Positions 24,162 through 36,855 of a DNA stretch of 64,000 nucleotides are shown one piece after another. A program made the position numbers and the translations under genes. The stretch spans positions 26,468,309 through 26,532,308 of the forward strand of contig OW203766.1 in assembly GCA_934045905.1 (NCBI GenBank), given 5' to 3'. Source of the DNA: Leuctra nigra (lineage: Eukaryota; Arthropoda; Insecta; Plecoptera; Leuctridae). Position 1 is the stretch's first letter. The number at the start of each line of letters is the position of its first letter. The notes under the pieces were generated by a model, which searched no databases, was not told where the DNA came from, and worked only from the letters and a program-made list of their open reading frames with translations.

Positions 24162-26500
24162 TACCTACCTACAATTATATTTTAATAGAATATTTATCGA
24201 TGAGAAAATTCCATAATATGAATTAATTCTAAACATTCTGTTATCCTGTTCTCGACGATTAGAATCACATGGAATCACCATAGACGGGGACTGCCTCAAA
24301 TCTTCAAATCTGCACTGGAGCCTATTCAACAACCTATTTTTCATACCCTATTTTTCCTAAGTATTCAATTTTTTATATTTTGTGTTGTTATTTTTGTGTG
24401 TTTCTGCACAGGAGTGACCAAGGCACAATAGGGAATTGCTCCGCATGAATACAAAATACCATGATGGACTACTAAGGAACATTTAAATTGTTTGTTTCGA
24501 TAAGTAATAAATAAATGTTAACAAGTTCATGTTATGACCGTCAGAGCAAATCTAAAACATCGCGAATTGCATTGGTTACCCACAGGCGCGTAAAAAAGGA
24601 AAGGAGGGGGAACGGGTGGGGGGGACTGACCCCCCCCCCCTGTCTGGATCCTGACCCCTGCCAGAGATCCTGACCCCCCCCCCCCTGCTAGAGATCCTGA
24701 ACACCCACAGATATCACCTCCAGATACACAAATGTTTGCACAGATTTGCTTCATTGTGAGGTTGACTTCTCAAAATGTTCTCAAGTTTTGCAATACTAAG
24801 TGAACAGAGGTCCAATTAGACAATTCATTTACCTACTCATTTGTTCAACATTGATCATCCTCATGAAAAAAATGTAATAATTACACTTTAAACTATGATA
24901 CCAAAACACATACAGTTTTTCTTATTGCTTATATTGCTGTTGCTTATTGCAACCTTTTTCAAAGGTATTCCAAAATCGATTCATAATCAATTCTCTTTTA
25001 CCTACTAGAATTCAAAAATTTCCCTGTCGGGGCATTTGGGGATTTTATCAAATAACCAAATTTACAGATTATATTGCATTTTGTCTAAAGTTTCCCAAGA
25101 ATATTGCATATCACACATTTTAAATGTCTTTGAAAAGAATGCTAAAATAGCTTCAAATTCGATTATTTGTACCAAAAATTCAAAAAAGGCCCTGCGGGGC
25201 TAACTGGGGGGGGGGGGGGGGCGAGCCCCCCTGACCCCCTTGTAGCGGCGCACGGCCTTTTCCTGACATCCATCGATCACCCGATTACTTTGACCCCTCA
25301 CTCAAACTAAAGTTCCTACGCTTCTGGTCACCCAATGTCAGGGTCAATGAAGATTCACGTGTCACAGAGCCAGGGGTGGGATCGTACAACTAATTATTGT
25401 CGACATCGATTGACATCTTATGGCCATGGGCGAATAACATTGACACGTCATAGTCCAGCTTTGATCGAATTGGGGGGGGGGGGATGCGGGGGGATGCCGG
25501 ATGGGATCCCCGCATGGGAAATATAGTTCCATCCCCCCATAGCGTATTTGTCCTTTTCATCATCCCCCCATGTGAGATTTACTAACAGCACTGTACTTCA
25601 GAATAATATCATTTCCAGAGAATTTGTAAATTTTAGCCTCTTGGATGCCATTTGTCGAGATAAAAATAGGTTCAAAATAGCGTCAAAATCGCGGAAAAAC
25701 GCTCGAAAATAAATTCTGGATTTAAAAAGTTTTCCGAGGCTGTGCGCCACGGACCCGCATGGTGCTGGGGAGCCCCCCCCCCCCCCCCCCCAAGCCGCCC
25801 ATTGACCTGGTGCAAACGTTTTTTTTGTTTGTAACAATACACCATCCCCCTGTGGACTGTAGTCCAGCCAACACGACCGCCTTCTTCCCACCGTCCACGC
25901 CCTATCCCAAAAGTAAGGAAATTACGGGATATTACAAAAAATATATTTGTGTATTCATGGTCATCATTTCATTCACTATCAAGGAAATTCCGATTTTGAA
26001 TTTACTATAATTATACATCTCCCCCGCCCCCCTCATCCTCGACTCCTGACCTGACTCAGTCCGCTCAGTCATAGTAACGGACAATGTACAATATTTATAG
26101 AATTTAGTTATATTATAATTTTAATTAATTTACACAAATAGTTTAAAAGATTTTAAATGTGCAATCTGATTTTTTTAAGATTTTTTTGCATAATAGTGAG
26201 CAATTTACTAACAAAACGTACCTAATATTAATCCATCAATAACGAATAACGATGATTTAATTCGACGGAATTGACAGTGTAATGCGACCTTGAATCTTTC
26301 AAGTTCCGATCTCCAACCATAAAGCAGCAACCACAGGACATCAACACAAAACAACAAAAACCAACCAAAGACGGGGAACCTTCCATTCTACACCACCCGT
26401 TGTACAGCATATTAATTATTACCTTTTCAAGCCACGATCCTGCTCATGACATCATTTCTGACCAATCCGACGGCTGGCATGCGCACACGTGACTCCAGTC
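24162..26500. repeat. Intergenic DNA rich in G/C homopolymer tracts
   Basis: Otherwise AT-rich sequence interrupted by several fragments with long homopolymers: 11 C at 24630-24640, 12 C at 24674-24685, 16 G at 25206-25221, 12 G at 25472-25483 and 19 C at 25773-25791. The tracts resemble the cores of G-rich hAT elements elsewhere in the window, but I could not pair terminal repeats here. The short open frames in this stretch are low-complexity products. No gene recognised. Confidence 0.6.
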
Positions 26501-26610
26501 GGCTCAATAACTGCTGCAGTGGCAGAGTTTGTCACTAGTCTCTCTGACAGTGCTCGAAGAGGTACCTACACATTTACTCTCTGTTTTATATCATACTGTG
26601 AGATAACGAC

Positions 26611-29600
26611 ATGGCAACGAACAGGGCGACCAAGTCAGGTTTTGCGGCTGAGGCCCAAAGAAAAGTAAGTAGATATTAATGTATATTCTTTTAAAGAGGT
26701 GAATGCTTAGAACATTCGCGCCCTTTCGTTACCGGGTGACTGCACCCTTGCATGGAGTGAACGAAATTTATTACCATATTATTCAACATAACTGCATGTA
26801 ATCTAATCTTTCCAATGAACATATATATCTTCCTTAAATAGTAATTAATTACCTCATTACTCCTTTTCTACCAACAATGGCAACAAGAACGGTAAGCAGC
26901 AGAGTTTAATTGTTTTTAATGCAATTTTGCTAATTAAATAAAAAATCATTTGGTATCGTTTCAACAAGGCTTCATGCTCTCAGTTTTCCCGTATTCTCTT
27001 CACAACCCCTACCAAACGAACATCAGTATTATTGATTTTATCCGAAATTTTGACGGTGCAGTCACGCCACACTAGATCACACAGTTTATGTCAAACTGCG
27101 TGTCTCTAAAGGTGTGAAAGCGGGATGTTGTGTTGACTTTGTCATTGTTGAGAACTGTACGCCGCCCTAAGTGCTTATACAAAGGAAGCGCCCCGGTATG
27201 CCAAGTCAGGGTGAGGGCAGGTGAGGCGGTCTCAGGCAGTCACATAGAATGACGTCATCGCCATAAAAAAAACCTGTTGAATCGTTCGTAGAATGTAAAA
27301 GTATGGTGCTCAGTGAGGCTCCATTGTTAGGCAATCATTCGAATTAATTGGCAAGTCACATTTTAGTCAGGAATCAGGATGCACTTTTTTTCGTGTCAGA
27401 CTATTTTCTATCATGAACTACAATCTTTATCTTAGACATTCAATCAAAAAGATGGGGGTTTTGTAAGTAATCTATCAAAGTTACATATTATCAACTAATT
27501 CTCTAATTTGCCTTTATCAACATTTGGAAAGGATTAAGGTTTTTTCTATGATAGTGTTCACTTTATTAGTGACTCAAAGTCTATTTGAATGTATTAATCA
27601 TTTGCATTCTAATGACTATTTGTAATTATGCACGGATGAAAGATAATATTATGGTAATTGCATCAAAAGCGCAAGGAATGTGGATTTGAGAGTCATGTCA
27701 TGGACAGTTGAATTAGCAACTTGATATGCCCTCAAGCAAAAACCAAAAGCCGCTTCTCGTGGTCTAAAGTTAATTAGTTGATTTGGTTGGTTATCTGTTG
27801 GCGCCAGAAAACTGATTGTTAAAGATCATTAGCCTGGTTTGTTATTGAATAATCACTTTTCGATTGATAATGACGAAAGGGATCGGCGACCGTGAAGGAA
27901 GTAGCGATCAGTGATCAATTTGTTAGGTCAATAAGACGGTCAGGTTACATCATCTTTGCATCCATTGCCCTATAAATGTGTACAAACCGCACAGAATACC
28001 GCACCTGCTTATTATTAATATTACTGCAAGTGTAACATATTATGTGCATGACTAAGCATTACCATAGCAATTTGATGCACAGGACTAGCTAGAACCTTAC
28101 ACATGTTGTGAATACCTTGTCTACAATAATATTACTGCATTGCGCAATAATAACAAGCTGATTAGGTACCTTTATAGATAATGCCACTCATTTATCCTTA
28201 TTTATGGTAAATAAGGTATGAGGCACACGATGTAGGAGGGGACAGATAGTAAAAGTCCTTTTCAGGAGTGTCATAGATACCTATTATTTCCGTAGAAAGA
28301 AATGGCATTACATTTTCTGAATATCTGATGAAAAATCAGAAAGACTTCTTCTTAATTAAATGTTGCATGGTTATGAAAATTCAACTTGGAAATTGGAATG
28401 CATTCGAGAAAAAGAGTTTTAGAACGTTTGGATAACATCGTAATAACCTCACTTCAAGCCTTCAAGGAGACAGTGTGTTCGTTCGATTCGAATCGCGTTT
28501 GAAATATCAGCTGTCATGAACGTACAGAAATGTCATTTCAAAAGTACTACATTTGAATGCCCCATTTACTCAATTCGGTGTCTAAAAGCGAACACGTTTT
28601 TCTTCAGAAACCTGCCGCTACTGATTTGACTCGATAATTCAATTAGTAGAGGTGTTAATCAACTAATCACACTGACGTATGGTGTTCATTGACCGTCATC
28701 TACGCCATATAAGGCCACGTCTTCCACGTATAAAACCTTGCGGGTGAGTCAACTGCGAGCGCCCCACTGACATAATATCTATGCCAGGCTTGAAGATTAT
28801 TCCTCTACCATATTAGGCATAATGAGAACAACCACTTTCATAACAAGGCGTCTTTCGCAAGGTGAAAAATGTTTTTTTTCTTCAACAGCTTGATTATTGA
28901 TTGAACATCAAAAAGTGATGGCCGCGTAAATGGCAGCTGTTTTTTCGGATTAATTTGTGTGGTTGTTGCAAAATTATGCGGGTGTAATATTGATAATGAA
29001 AGTGCATAAAAAAGTGCAACTTTCGTTTTTTTCAAGTATAGCCTTCAGAAATTATAGAGGAAAACGAAAGATATTGATCGAGTTAAATGGTTATCAAGTT
29101 ATTGGAGAGATGTCAGACATGGTCAGACTGATTAGAATGAATGCATTGATAATAATGTGCATTATTCGATATCGTATTTGTTGGTGAAATGTCACCTTTC
29201 TGGTAAAAAAAACCAAAACTTATAAAATTGTCTCTCTTGTTTCTGTAATCAAATTTTATTATTTTGCCTGCAACGACATATCTATAAATCGAGTTTCCAA
29301 AGGTGGTATTAGACAAGCTCATCTTTATTTATTCCAAATTGTTATTGGGAACCTAAGCTGTCAATAAATCAATCTTGCATCAAGTCCTTGTATGTTAGCA
29401 TGTAATAGATACAAAAATAATCTATAATGAAGGTGCTAGACAAGGTAAAACGCTGCTTATTCCCTGAACAATACTCTAATGATTGATCGAATCTTCACAA
29501 CTTCAACTGTTTATCAATCATTAATCAATCTATAAAGGCCATTTGGTCTCTGCAGTCTGATTGAATGACCAATAGGGTCACATGGTAGACGAATGTCTTA

Positions 29601-32600
29601 TTCAACGAGCTATATACAAGCCTAGAGCCAGCCAGACAATTGGTTTGAGAGAACGACGTCGTGACCGAAAGATAAAGGTCATCTCATGATAATTAATCGA
29701 TTGTGTTATTTGTGTGGCGCCATTTTCAATACCTACCTTCAGTCGTTGGTTGAAGAAAGAAACTGGAATTCGGCAAGAGCGAAGAAGAGTTCAAATATTC
29801 TGTTTTGGCATCATAGTCGAGGTGAAAGTATGACATTTGACCGCTCTGTGACAGTGCTTATAAATTTCGGTTCTTTCTGAAATTCGTGTTGGTTGTGCGA
29901 ATAATTTGATAAGTTGTAGTTTTGATGGGGAGGAGGTTGTCGCTCTTCGTAAACTCAACTCTTCATGATGTCTCATTATAATAATGCCATGCATTTAATT
30001 GCACACTATACCTATACTCTACTACACCGAAGTGCTCGATGGAAGTAAATCCATATATTATGACTCTACAAGTACAACCATAAAATGAACAGATTGCCCT
30101 ATCTATCTAGTCTTCGATTCGTTGAAATACATTGATTGTATTTGCCGACCGCATTGCAGTACAATTTGGGATTGCTTATCTTTCAATACTTAATGCTAAT
30201 CCTTCGGGTAACTCTGCTAACCCCTATTTGTAAGATAACACAATTTTACAGAGATCAGTCGTAAGTAATGACTGACATAATCTTTTATCTTCCAAATGTA
30301 ATTGGCGATAAAATTAATAATTTTACTTGCGGTAATTAGGCTGTGATGTCATGGCGTTATTGCTAATTTACCCATCATTACCGACAAATAGAATAACATT
30401 TCTTTCTAGCTAATGAGTAACATACTTTGAAGAAGCCACAGGTTTGCATCCTGTATTAGAGCATAACGCGAGTCACGACGTTGGGCTGGAATAGTGGGCG
30501 TCAGTGATAGTTCTGCTAATGTTGCTCATGAAGACCAGACGAGCTGAGCACTGAGGGACATGCTATTTGATCTGATGAAGTCATTTTAAACACGGCGGCT
30601 GCTGGTCAGTGGAAAATATTCACACATATCTGACGCGTAGACCGCAGAATGAAATATTGACTTGAGATCGTCATATCTGTGAATAGCTCTTATCACTTTT
30701 GAGAAATGACATAAGATATGAGTTTTTATGAAGGTTAGAACCTGTCATATTAGATCGTACTTTTGGATTGTTTCTTTTGGCAAATAATTCGCTAATAGAT
30801 TCAATTTGTTTTGGGGCCATCTGGCCGAATGCTATAGAGACCACACTGAATAATTTTTTTAAATATTTTTTTGCTTGGAACAGACGGTGTCGGGTGTTGG
30901 TTAGCTCGTGCGAGACTCATATAAAAACATCTTGCGTCATTTGATTGGATGAGACACGGCGGGAAAATAGACGCGTCTCATTGGTCGACGTTCGAAATGC
31001 GGGAAAAACCGACGTCCTCATTGGCTACCACACCGCACGAGATAATAAAATGAATAAGGCGCGGTTCTCACTTGGTTAACCACTTTGACCGCTGTGTCAG
31101 ATGGATGGAAGTGGTAACTTTTGCTGCTTGAAAAAGCACTTATATTGAGGCTCGCTATCTAGACTTTCAGACAGACCGACAGATTTATAATTTATGCCCT
31201 TAAAACTTTTTGTACAATCGCCAACATTCACCCGATTCCCGCCATGAAACTTGAGGAGGGAGGCAGTTTTTATGTCAGTAGCTATATAAATATCTACGTA
31301 CTTCGTTTATGTTAAATTTGTTTTATTTTAAATATTACATCATAACCTTGGCAAAAGTGACTCAGACATTTTACTTCAAGGAAAACGTTGATCAAAAGTG
31401 ATGTGTTGAAGCTATTTAGAAAGAAAGAAAAGGCCATCTGTTATATTATGAAACCTTGCCTTCATGAGTTACAATAATAGAAAAGGGTGCCACGGACCAT
31501 CATTATAATACCTATTCCGATTGTTGAACGGTGTTGAACTCCATATTTATTTTTCTTTGTACCAACAATGATGGAGAACTGTCAAATAGAATGGCGCCGT
31601 CACAATCATGCACTGATAAGCAATGTCTGTCGAGTCCATTTACATTTGAATATGATTACAAGAAGCATGCTTGGTATTGGGATGAAAGAACGGAGATTAC
31701 TGCATGTTCCAAATACCACAGCCATGCTTCAGTGGAAAGGAAATGCCGGTATTTCAGAGCATTGAAATCGCTTCTTGGTACCCATCTTTTGCCGGTGAGC
31801 TTATGACATCACCACCCAAAACAGTGTTATGTATTTTATTAAGTGGCTTACAAAGAAAAAAAAAAGTTGAGAAATATAGGATTATTAGAGTTGCACGTCT
31901 GCTTTTACATTGTTTTAAAACGAAGCTTATCACAAGTGCTTATAGAGTAATATTCTTGGTCTTGAAGTGGTTATTTGCAATCTTTTGTCGTTTCTTGTTT
32001 ACGTGTTTACCTACAGAAGCTTCATATTCTGCCAAACAAACTGCGATTAGATCACGAACGAAAATTAATAAATAATAATATGCAGGGACGGAAGGCCGTC
32101 AACAGACAATGGCGGCACGTATGGGTGTAACAGTAAACAATTACTGTTCAATCATTGTGCAATTAGGGAGTCAGGATAGGTGCCTTCACGTCACGGAAAA
32201 AAACAACTTATTTAAACGTTGTTCAAATTTTATCCGACAAAATAATGTTCACGTTTTCGAGTGAGAGGAATGACCCGTGTAATTGTACGAAATAGTTGTC
32301 ATAGTAAGTCGAAATAGAAAGTCGCCAGACCAAAAAGTTATGCGTGATGAGTTCCATCTCTTCCAGAGCACGAACGCAGCACAGATTGCAGTACGTTGAC
32401 TTGATGCTTCTGATTGTTCCACGAGGTAAAGAAACGCATGCATCATGCTGCACCTCTTAGAAATATAATAGACCATTTCACGTCGTGGCGCTTTCTGTAA
32501 CACACTATTAAATTGATGGACAAATAGGTCATTGTTACCACTGGGACAAGGCGATTAAAGAGTCCACTTTATTGTGATTTATAAAGAACGGTATAATAAT

Positions 32601-35600
32601 TGAAGTCTATCTATTGATAGGAAGAGTCACTATTAAAGTTCAATCGCGAATCCGTAGAAAGTTCTGAAGCCAGAGAAATAGTTGCGCTGTCGTTTGAGAA
32701 AGAGAGCTCGTCTCTGTATCATCCAGCACACCTGGGATTCGTTCACCTTACATACAGTCGAGCTGGAGAGATAAAACGATCAGGTTTTCCTACAAGGCCA
32801 GACCAAGATGGTATTACAATACAAGAGTCGGTACCCTCTCGTACCGATTACGATGGATACCATTCCATATGAGAATATGGGCGACCACTTTTTTCCCATG
32901 GACACCATTCCCGGCGTAGCAATTGTTATTATAGCTGGCAATATGGGAACGCAATTCGTTTGAAATTGCGCAGCACGTTCGCGGCTATGGATGTGAAGTG
33001 ATATGATGCAGTGATCTGATGAATGAATCTTTCTGTTTCAGATCAACAACAAGTACAGCGAGGAGCTCGCCCAGGAATGTCTGGAATGGATCCGGGAGAT
33101 CACGAATGAGCAGATCAACGTGTCGGGAGATATGGACAACTTCTACGAGCTTCTCAAGGATGGAACTTTATTGTGCAGGTAAATTACAACTGAAATTAGA
33201 AATCGTTGGCCAAATTCCTGAAATCTTAAAAAAAAATTATAAGAAAGAAAAGTTTCACCATATTTGTATGATTTGTTCCTATAACTAAACAAATATGCAA
33301 AAAATTATAAAGTACATATACCAGGGGAGCATTGAAAGGAAACAGCGTTCAGAGGTTTTGCAAAAGTAATAAATGGAAAGGGTCTGTATTTAATGACGGG
33401 TCGAGGATATACGATAGTTTGCCTGTTGATGTAAGGTCTGTTGAAAGTGTAAATTGTTTCAAATCAAAATGTATGGATTGGTTAAGGAAACGTAGTGTAT
33501 AAAGAGTTATAATATTGTATGTGTATACTAATGGCTTCTGAGCTAACAAATAAATAATAAATAAATAAAATAAAATAAATAAATTTCCATTTTTTTAAAT
33601 ATGGACTTCAAATTGGACAATATCAATAATTCGTAAATAATTTAAATTTTCCAATTTGAAATCGTGTGATGGACTAATTACGGATTCCTTTTTTCTCGCA
33701 AAATTATTTTTTTACGAATGAGACAAATTTCGTCATAATGATTTGTATGATTCTTTCTAGATAAATAAATAATTCGTGTTACTATGTTAGTTGCATGACT
33801 TTGATATCTGAATCTGCCTTATGTTTTCGTAATGGATCTAGTGACAGTGTGAGTGTACTTTAGATACGTTTGTTTCTATGCACTATAATTGTGTGCTCTT
33901 CCCAGAAATGATTACTCTAAATTCTCTACCCACGCATGACCTTGGAGCTTACTTAACATTTAAAACATGCTAACCATTGAAACCAATTGCAGAACTTTTA
34001 TTTCCTCTTGCCAGTGGCGTGGGTTCTCCTGGAAGTTTCAATTTTATTGCGAGCGTCTCCTTTCAATACTTTTTTTCTTTGTGCTTTTCGCATCCTGTCT
34101 AATGAAGTAACTGATCAGGAGGCCAAGTCTTGAAACATACGCCTTCAGGACGCAAACTCTCTTGGACGTCAACAAGTCCCATTTACTATGATCGACATTG
34201 AAACATAAAGTCAAGCCACTTATTTGATTGTCATCCAGCAATCTATCGGAAACAATTTAACATTATAATTATTATTACTGATATTATACAGTCGGCAGTC
34301 AATAAAACCTTATTCAAAATTAAGCTAACAGTTGACAGTAGATTTCAAGGTCGTCATTCTTACATTGAACGGTACTTATTGATGTCCGAGAGCGTTTGCG
34401 TCCTGAATGCGTAAGATTCAAGACTTGGCCTCCAGGCCAATATTTTCACAAAAGATGAATATTTGTAATGTTCGTCTTATTGGTTTCTAACAAGATCAGT
34501 CCCTTGGTTTCACTGGGATATTGATTTTTACACTCTGATTTACTGATGGATAATCTGTTTGAAAAGCTGTGGTCAAGGTCTTGGGTGCATTCATATTCAC
34601 CGAGCATTTTCCTAGATTTTAATTATGTGTATTAATTTGACAGATTAGTGAACCAAATTCAAGCCGGCTCAGTGAAGAAGATCAATGAGAGCAAGATGGC
34701 GTTCAAGTGTATGGAGAACATCAACGTCTTCCTGGAAGTGGTGAAGGCGCTCGGAGTTCCCGCCCAGGAGACCTTCCAGACCGTCGACTTGTGGGAGCGT
34801 CAAAACCTCAACTCTGTAGTCATTTGCCTGCAGTCCCTCGGCAGGAAGGTAAACTTCAATTCGATTTTTGGAAAATATTCATCAAAATAAAATACTACCG
34901 GGGTGTGGTCTTTTCCTGTTCATGAGTTATTGCCTAATTTTAAGAGACAATCTCAAGGTCAAATTTTATCTATACTTAAACGCATTGCCACAATGCATTT
35001 TATATCAATAATTTTCTGCCATCCAGTATCACCAATTACCTACATAACATACATGGTTGTGCCGAATGGAGATTACATATATTTCAATATTAAGCATTAG
35101 TAATTACCTTAGGTAATTACTTCGTCAGTGAATTGGCCTAAAGTTGACAAACATTTCCTAAAGTCCAGTCATGAAAAACCAGTCGAAAAGAAAATGAGGA
35201 GACCTCATGCTGCTCATTTACTCATTGCATTGTTAACAATTTGTCTTTTCGTATGCAATTTAGCTGAAAATTAGTTCAAAAGTTTAGACATGTAATATTT
35301 TACAAATCTAATTGTTTTTCTTGAATTTGTGCATATTCATTGAAATGTGGAGTATTTTTACGTGTCGATGTAAATGTTTGATGTAAAATATTACCCCAAT
35401 CACAAGAGCCTAACTTTTTCACACAATTGCACGAAATTATAGAAAACCAGGATTGATTTTACTTCTTTGTTATTTGACTCGCTTTCTTGACATGTTTCTA
35501 ACGAAATGTGTTTTGTTTGTTTTAGGCCGGCAGTTACGGCAAGCCAAGCATCGGCCCCAAGGAGGCTGACAAGAACGTACGAAACTTCAGCGATGAACAA

Positions 35601-35696
35601 ATGAGGGCTGGCCAAGGTGTCATCAGTCTACAGTACGGCAGTAACAAGGGGGCCAACCAGAGCGGGATCAACTTCGGTAACACTCGACATATGTGA
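26611..35696 (+). CDS. Chd64: Chd64 / transgelin-like calponin-homology protein
   Basis: An actin-binding cytoskeletal protein of the transgelin/SM22/Mp20 family, expected in muscle and other contractile cells. Four coding exons, 26611-26664, 33042-33178, 34644-34848 and 35526-35696, give 188 residues, the length I expect for insect Chd64. A calponin-homology domain spans about residues 22-130 (motifs ECLEWI, LKDGTLLC, FKCMENI, QETFQTVDLWE), followed by one calponin-like repeat at about 165-183 (SLQYGSNKG, GINFG) and the C-terminus NTRHM. The start is a clear ATG after GATAACGAC. Intron 1 is 6.4 kb and contains CArG boxes and a TATA word (see 28705-28817). Intron 2 holds a LINE fragment and a MITE. 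The gene runs tail-to-tail with mRpS6; an ATTAAA at 36249 may be its polyadenylation signal. A Mp20-type paralogue is the alternative reading, but the C-terminus favours Chd64. Confidence 0.95.
26665..28700. other. Chd64 intron 1, left part
   Basis: Intronic sequence starting at the donor GTAAGT after exon 1. It has no other exon or bounded repeat that I can support. Short open frames in 28838-32500 are also not supported as genes. Confidence 0.55.
28705..28817 (+). promoter_or_regulatory. CArG-TATA-AP-1-CArG cluster in Chd64 intron 1
   Basis: Two perfect CArG boxes of the form CC(A/T)6GG lie 103 bp apart: CCATATAAGG at 28705-28714 and CCATATTAGG at 28808-28817. Between them are TATAAAA at 28729-28735 and TGAGTCA (AP-1 type) at about 28744-28750. 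CArG boxes bind serum response factor, which controls transgelin genes in vertebrate smooth muscle. The arrangement suggests an intronic muscle enhancer or an alternative promoter. Function is inferred from motif and location only. Confidence 0.55.
30940..31055. promoter_or_regulatory. CCAAT/E2F-like motif cluster in Chd64 intron 1
   Basis: Within about 110 bp there are three ATTGG (reverse CCAAT) words, two GCGGGAAA words that match the E2F core, and several ACGTC/GACGCG words. The cluster is bracketed by CTCGTGCG on the left and its reverse complement CGCACGAG on the right. It may be a regulatory element or a small foldback repeat; the sequence does not decide. Confidence 0.35.
33318..33590 (+). 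pseudogene. 5'-truncated LINE (non-LTR retrotransposon) fragment
   Basis: One frame reads about 60 residues from 33319 to a stop at 33499-33501, including GSRIYDSLPVDVRSV and NCFKSKCMDWL. This pattern (LPVDVR, then SVNCFKSK, then WL) is typical of the extreme C-terminus of insect non-LTR retrotransposon polyproteins. It is followed by an A-rich AAATAAATAAATA-type tail to about 33590. The fragment sits in sense orientation in Chd64 intron 2. Family assignment is by pattern memory only. Confidence 0.65.
34118..34432. mobile_element. MITE with long inverted arms in Chd64 intron 2
   Basis: A 315-bp element with imperfect inverted arms of about 60 bp. Both ends carry GGAGGCCAAGTCTTGAA, and the inner arm matches around CAGGACGCAAAC. 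The outer word is shared (GGAGCCCAAGTCTTGAA) with the hairpin at 56747-56911. No clear target-site duplication was found. Confidence 0.7.
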
Positions 35697-36827
35697 ACGA
35701 GCGTTACAGCCTTTACCTTCAAAGTATCGTTTAATCGGTCAGAACGATGATGCACAAACTTATACTGAGATACTATACCGTTTTTTTGACACCAGTCTAA
35801 ACTATTCAAGATATTATTTAAATTATTAATTATATTAAGTAGACATGGTTTTTGTTTGGAGGTATTTTAGAAATTATGATCATTTTTAATACAGATTTTT
35901 TAAAAGATATTTGTTTTAGGTGGTGATGAAGTGATTATTACCTTATATTTAGTCTTCTCAAAATTTAATTTTGTGCCAAGATATACTTTTAAAATGTAGG
36001 TCTTTCAAGAGGTAGTAGATAGTTTTTACAAACCTACTTTTAGTCGACCAACAACACAACTTACTTTTATTACGAACTTGTTGCTCTTTACCCACATCCA
36101 AACATTCCTTGTAAATCTTTGGCCCCTAACTAACTTCCAGAAAAAATATTAAGAAATTACGTACTATGGCCAAATTTTAATATAGATTTAGAGTATATTC
36201 TTATAGTCTAACTTTGCAAGGCCTGTTAAATCACTATTGTGAGGAGAAATTAAATAATTTGTACCTAATAATGCGTTTTATTTATTTAACCTGGTGTCCT
36301 CTACTTCCTTGAAGTTGTTTCACAGTCTCGTCGGCTAGTGATGGATAGTCATCAGTTACTTGGCGTTTTTCAGTTAACCTACGAGCCACAGTGGCACCCT
36401 CAAAAGGAATCTGACAACAATCTCTGTGGTTACTAAACATTAAACAATAATCTAGATGCATGGAGTACGTACAGTACGAATTGACCCATTTTGCTACTTG
36501 CCTCTGTGCTTTTGAGGCAATTTTCAAATGACTGCAAATGAATCAAACCATTCTGAGCAACCACCATCCACCAATTTATGCATGGAATTTACATAATTCC
36601 TCGGTGGTTTCAATTCATAAAATAAATCTGTTAATAAGTTCAAAAATTGTTGATACAATATTTTGTCCAGTCTTCATTCTACTCGGCTACCAAATAATAA
36701 TGTTTAGAAGCAAACTTTTGTAGTTTGAGTTAAAATTAAAAATGGGCTTCTGGAATTTTAAGGAGTTTTTTCTGGATTTTTAAGACTGCCAAATGAATTG
36801 ATTAGACCGTGCTGCTAATGCTATGTA
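35697..36827. other. Chd64 3' UTR and intergenic DNA
   Basis: AT-rich sequence between the convergent Chd64 and mRpS6 genes. An ATTAAA at 36249-36254 is a candidate end for Chd64. No further gene seen. Confidence 0.45.
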
Positions 36828-36833
36828 TTTATT
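36828..36833 (-). terminator. Polyadenylation signal for mRpS6
   Basis: AATAAA on the minus strand, 23 bp after the TAG stop codon, implying a very short 3' UTR. Confidence 0.6.
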
Positions 36834-36855
36834 TAATTCTAAATTTATCTAAACT

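Noticed and set aside
31531..32075. Overlapping ORFs in Chd64 intron 1
   Set aside because: Composition and residues look random, and no family pattern was seen in any frame.
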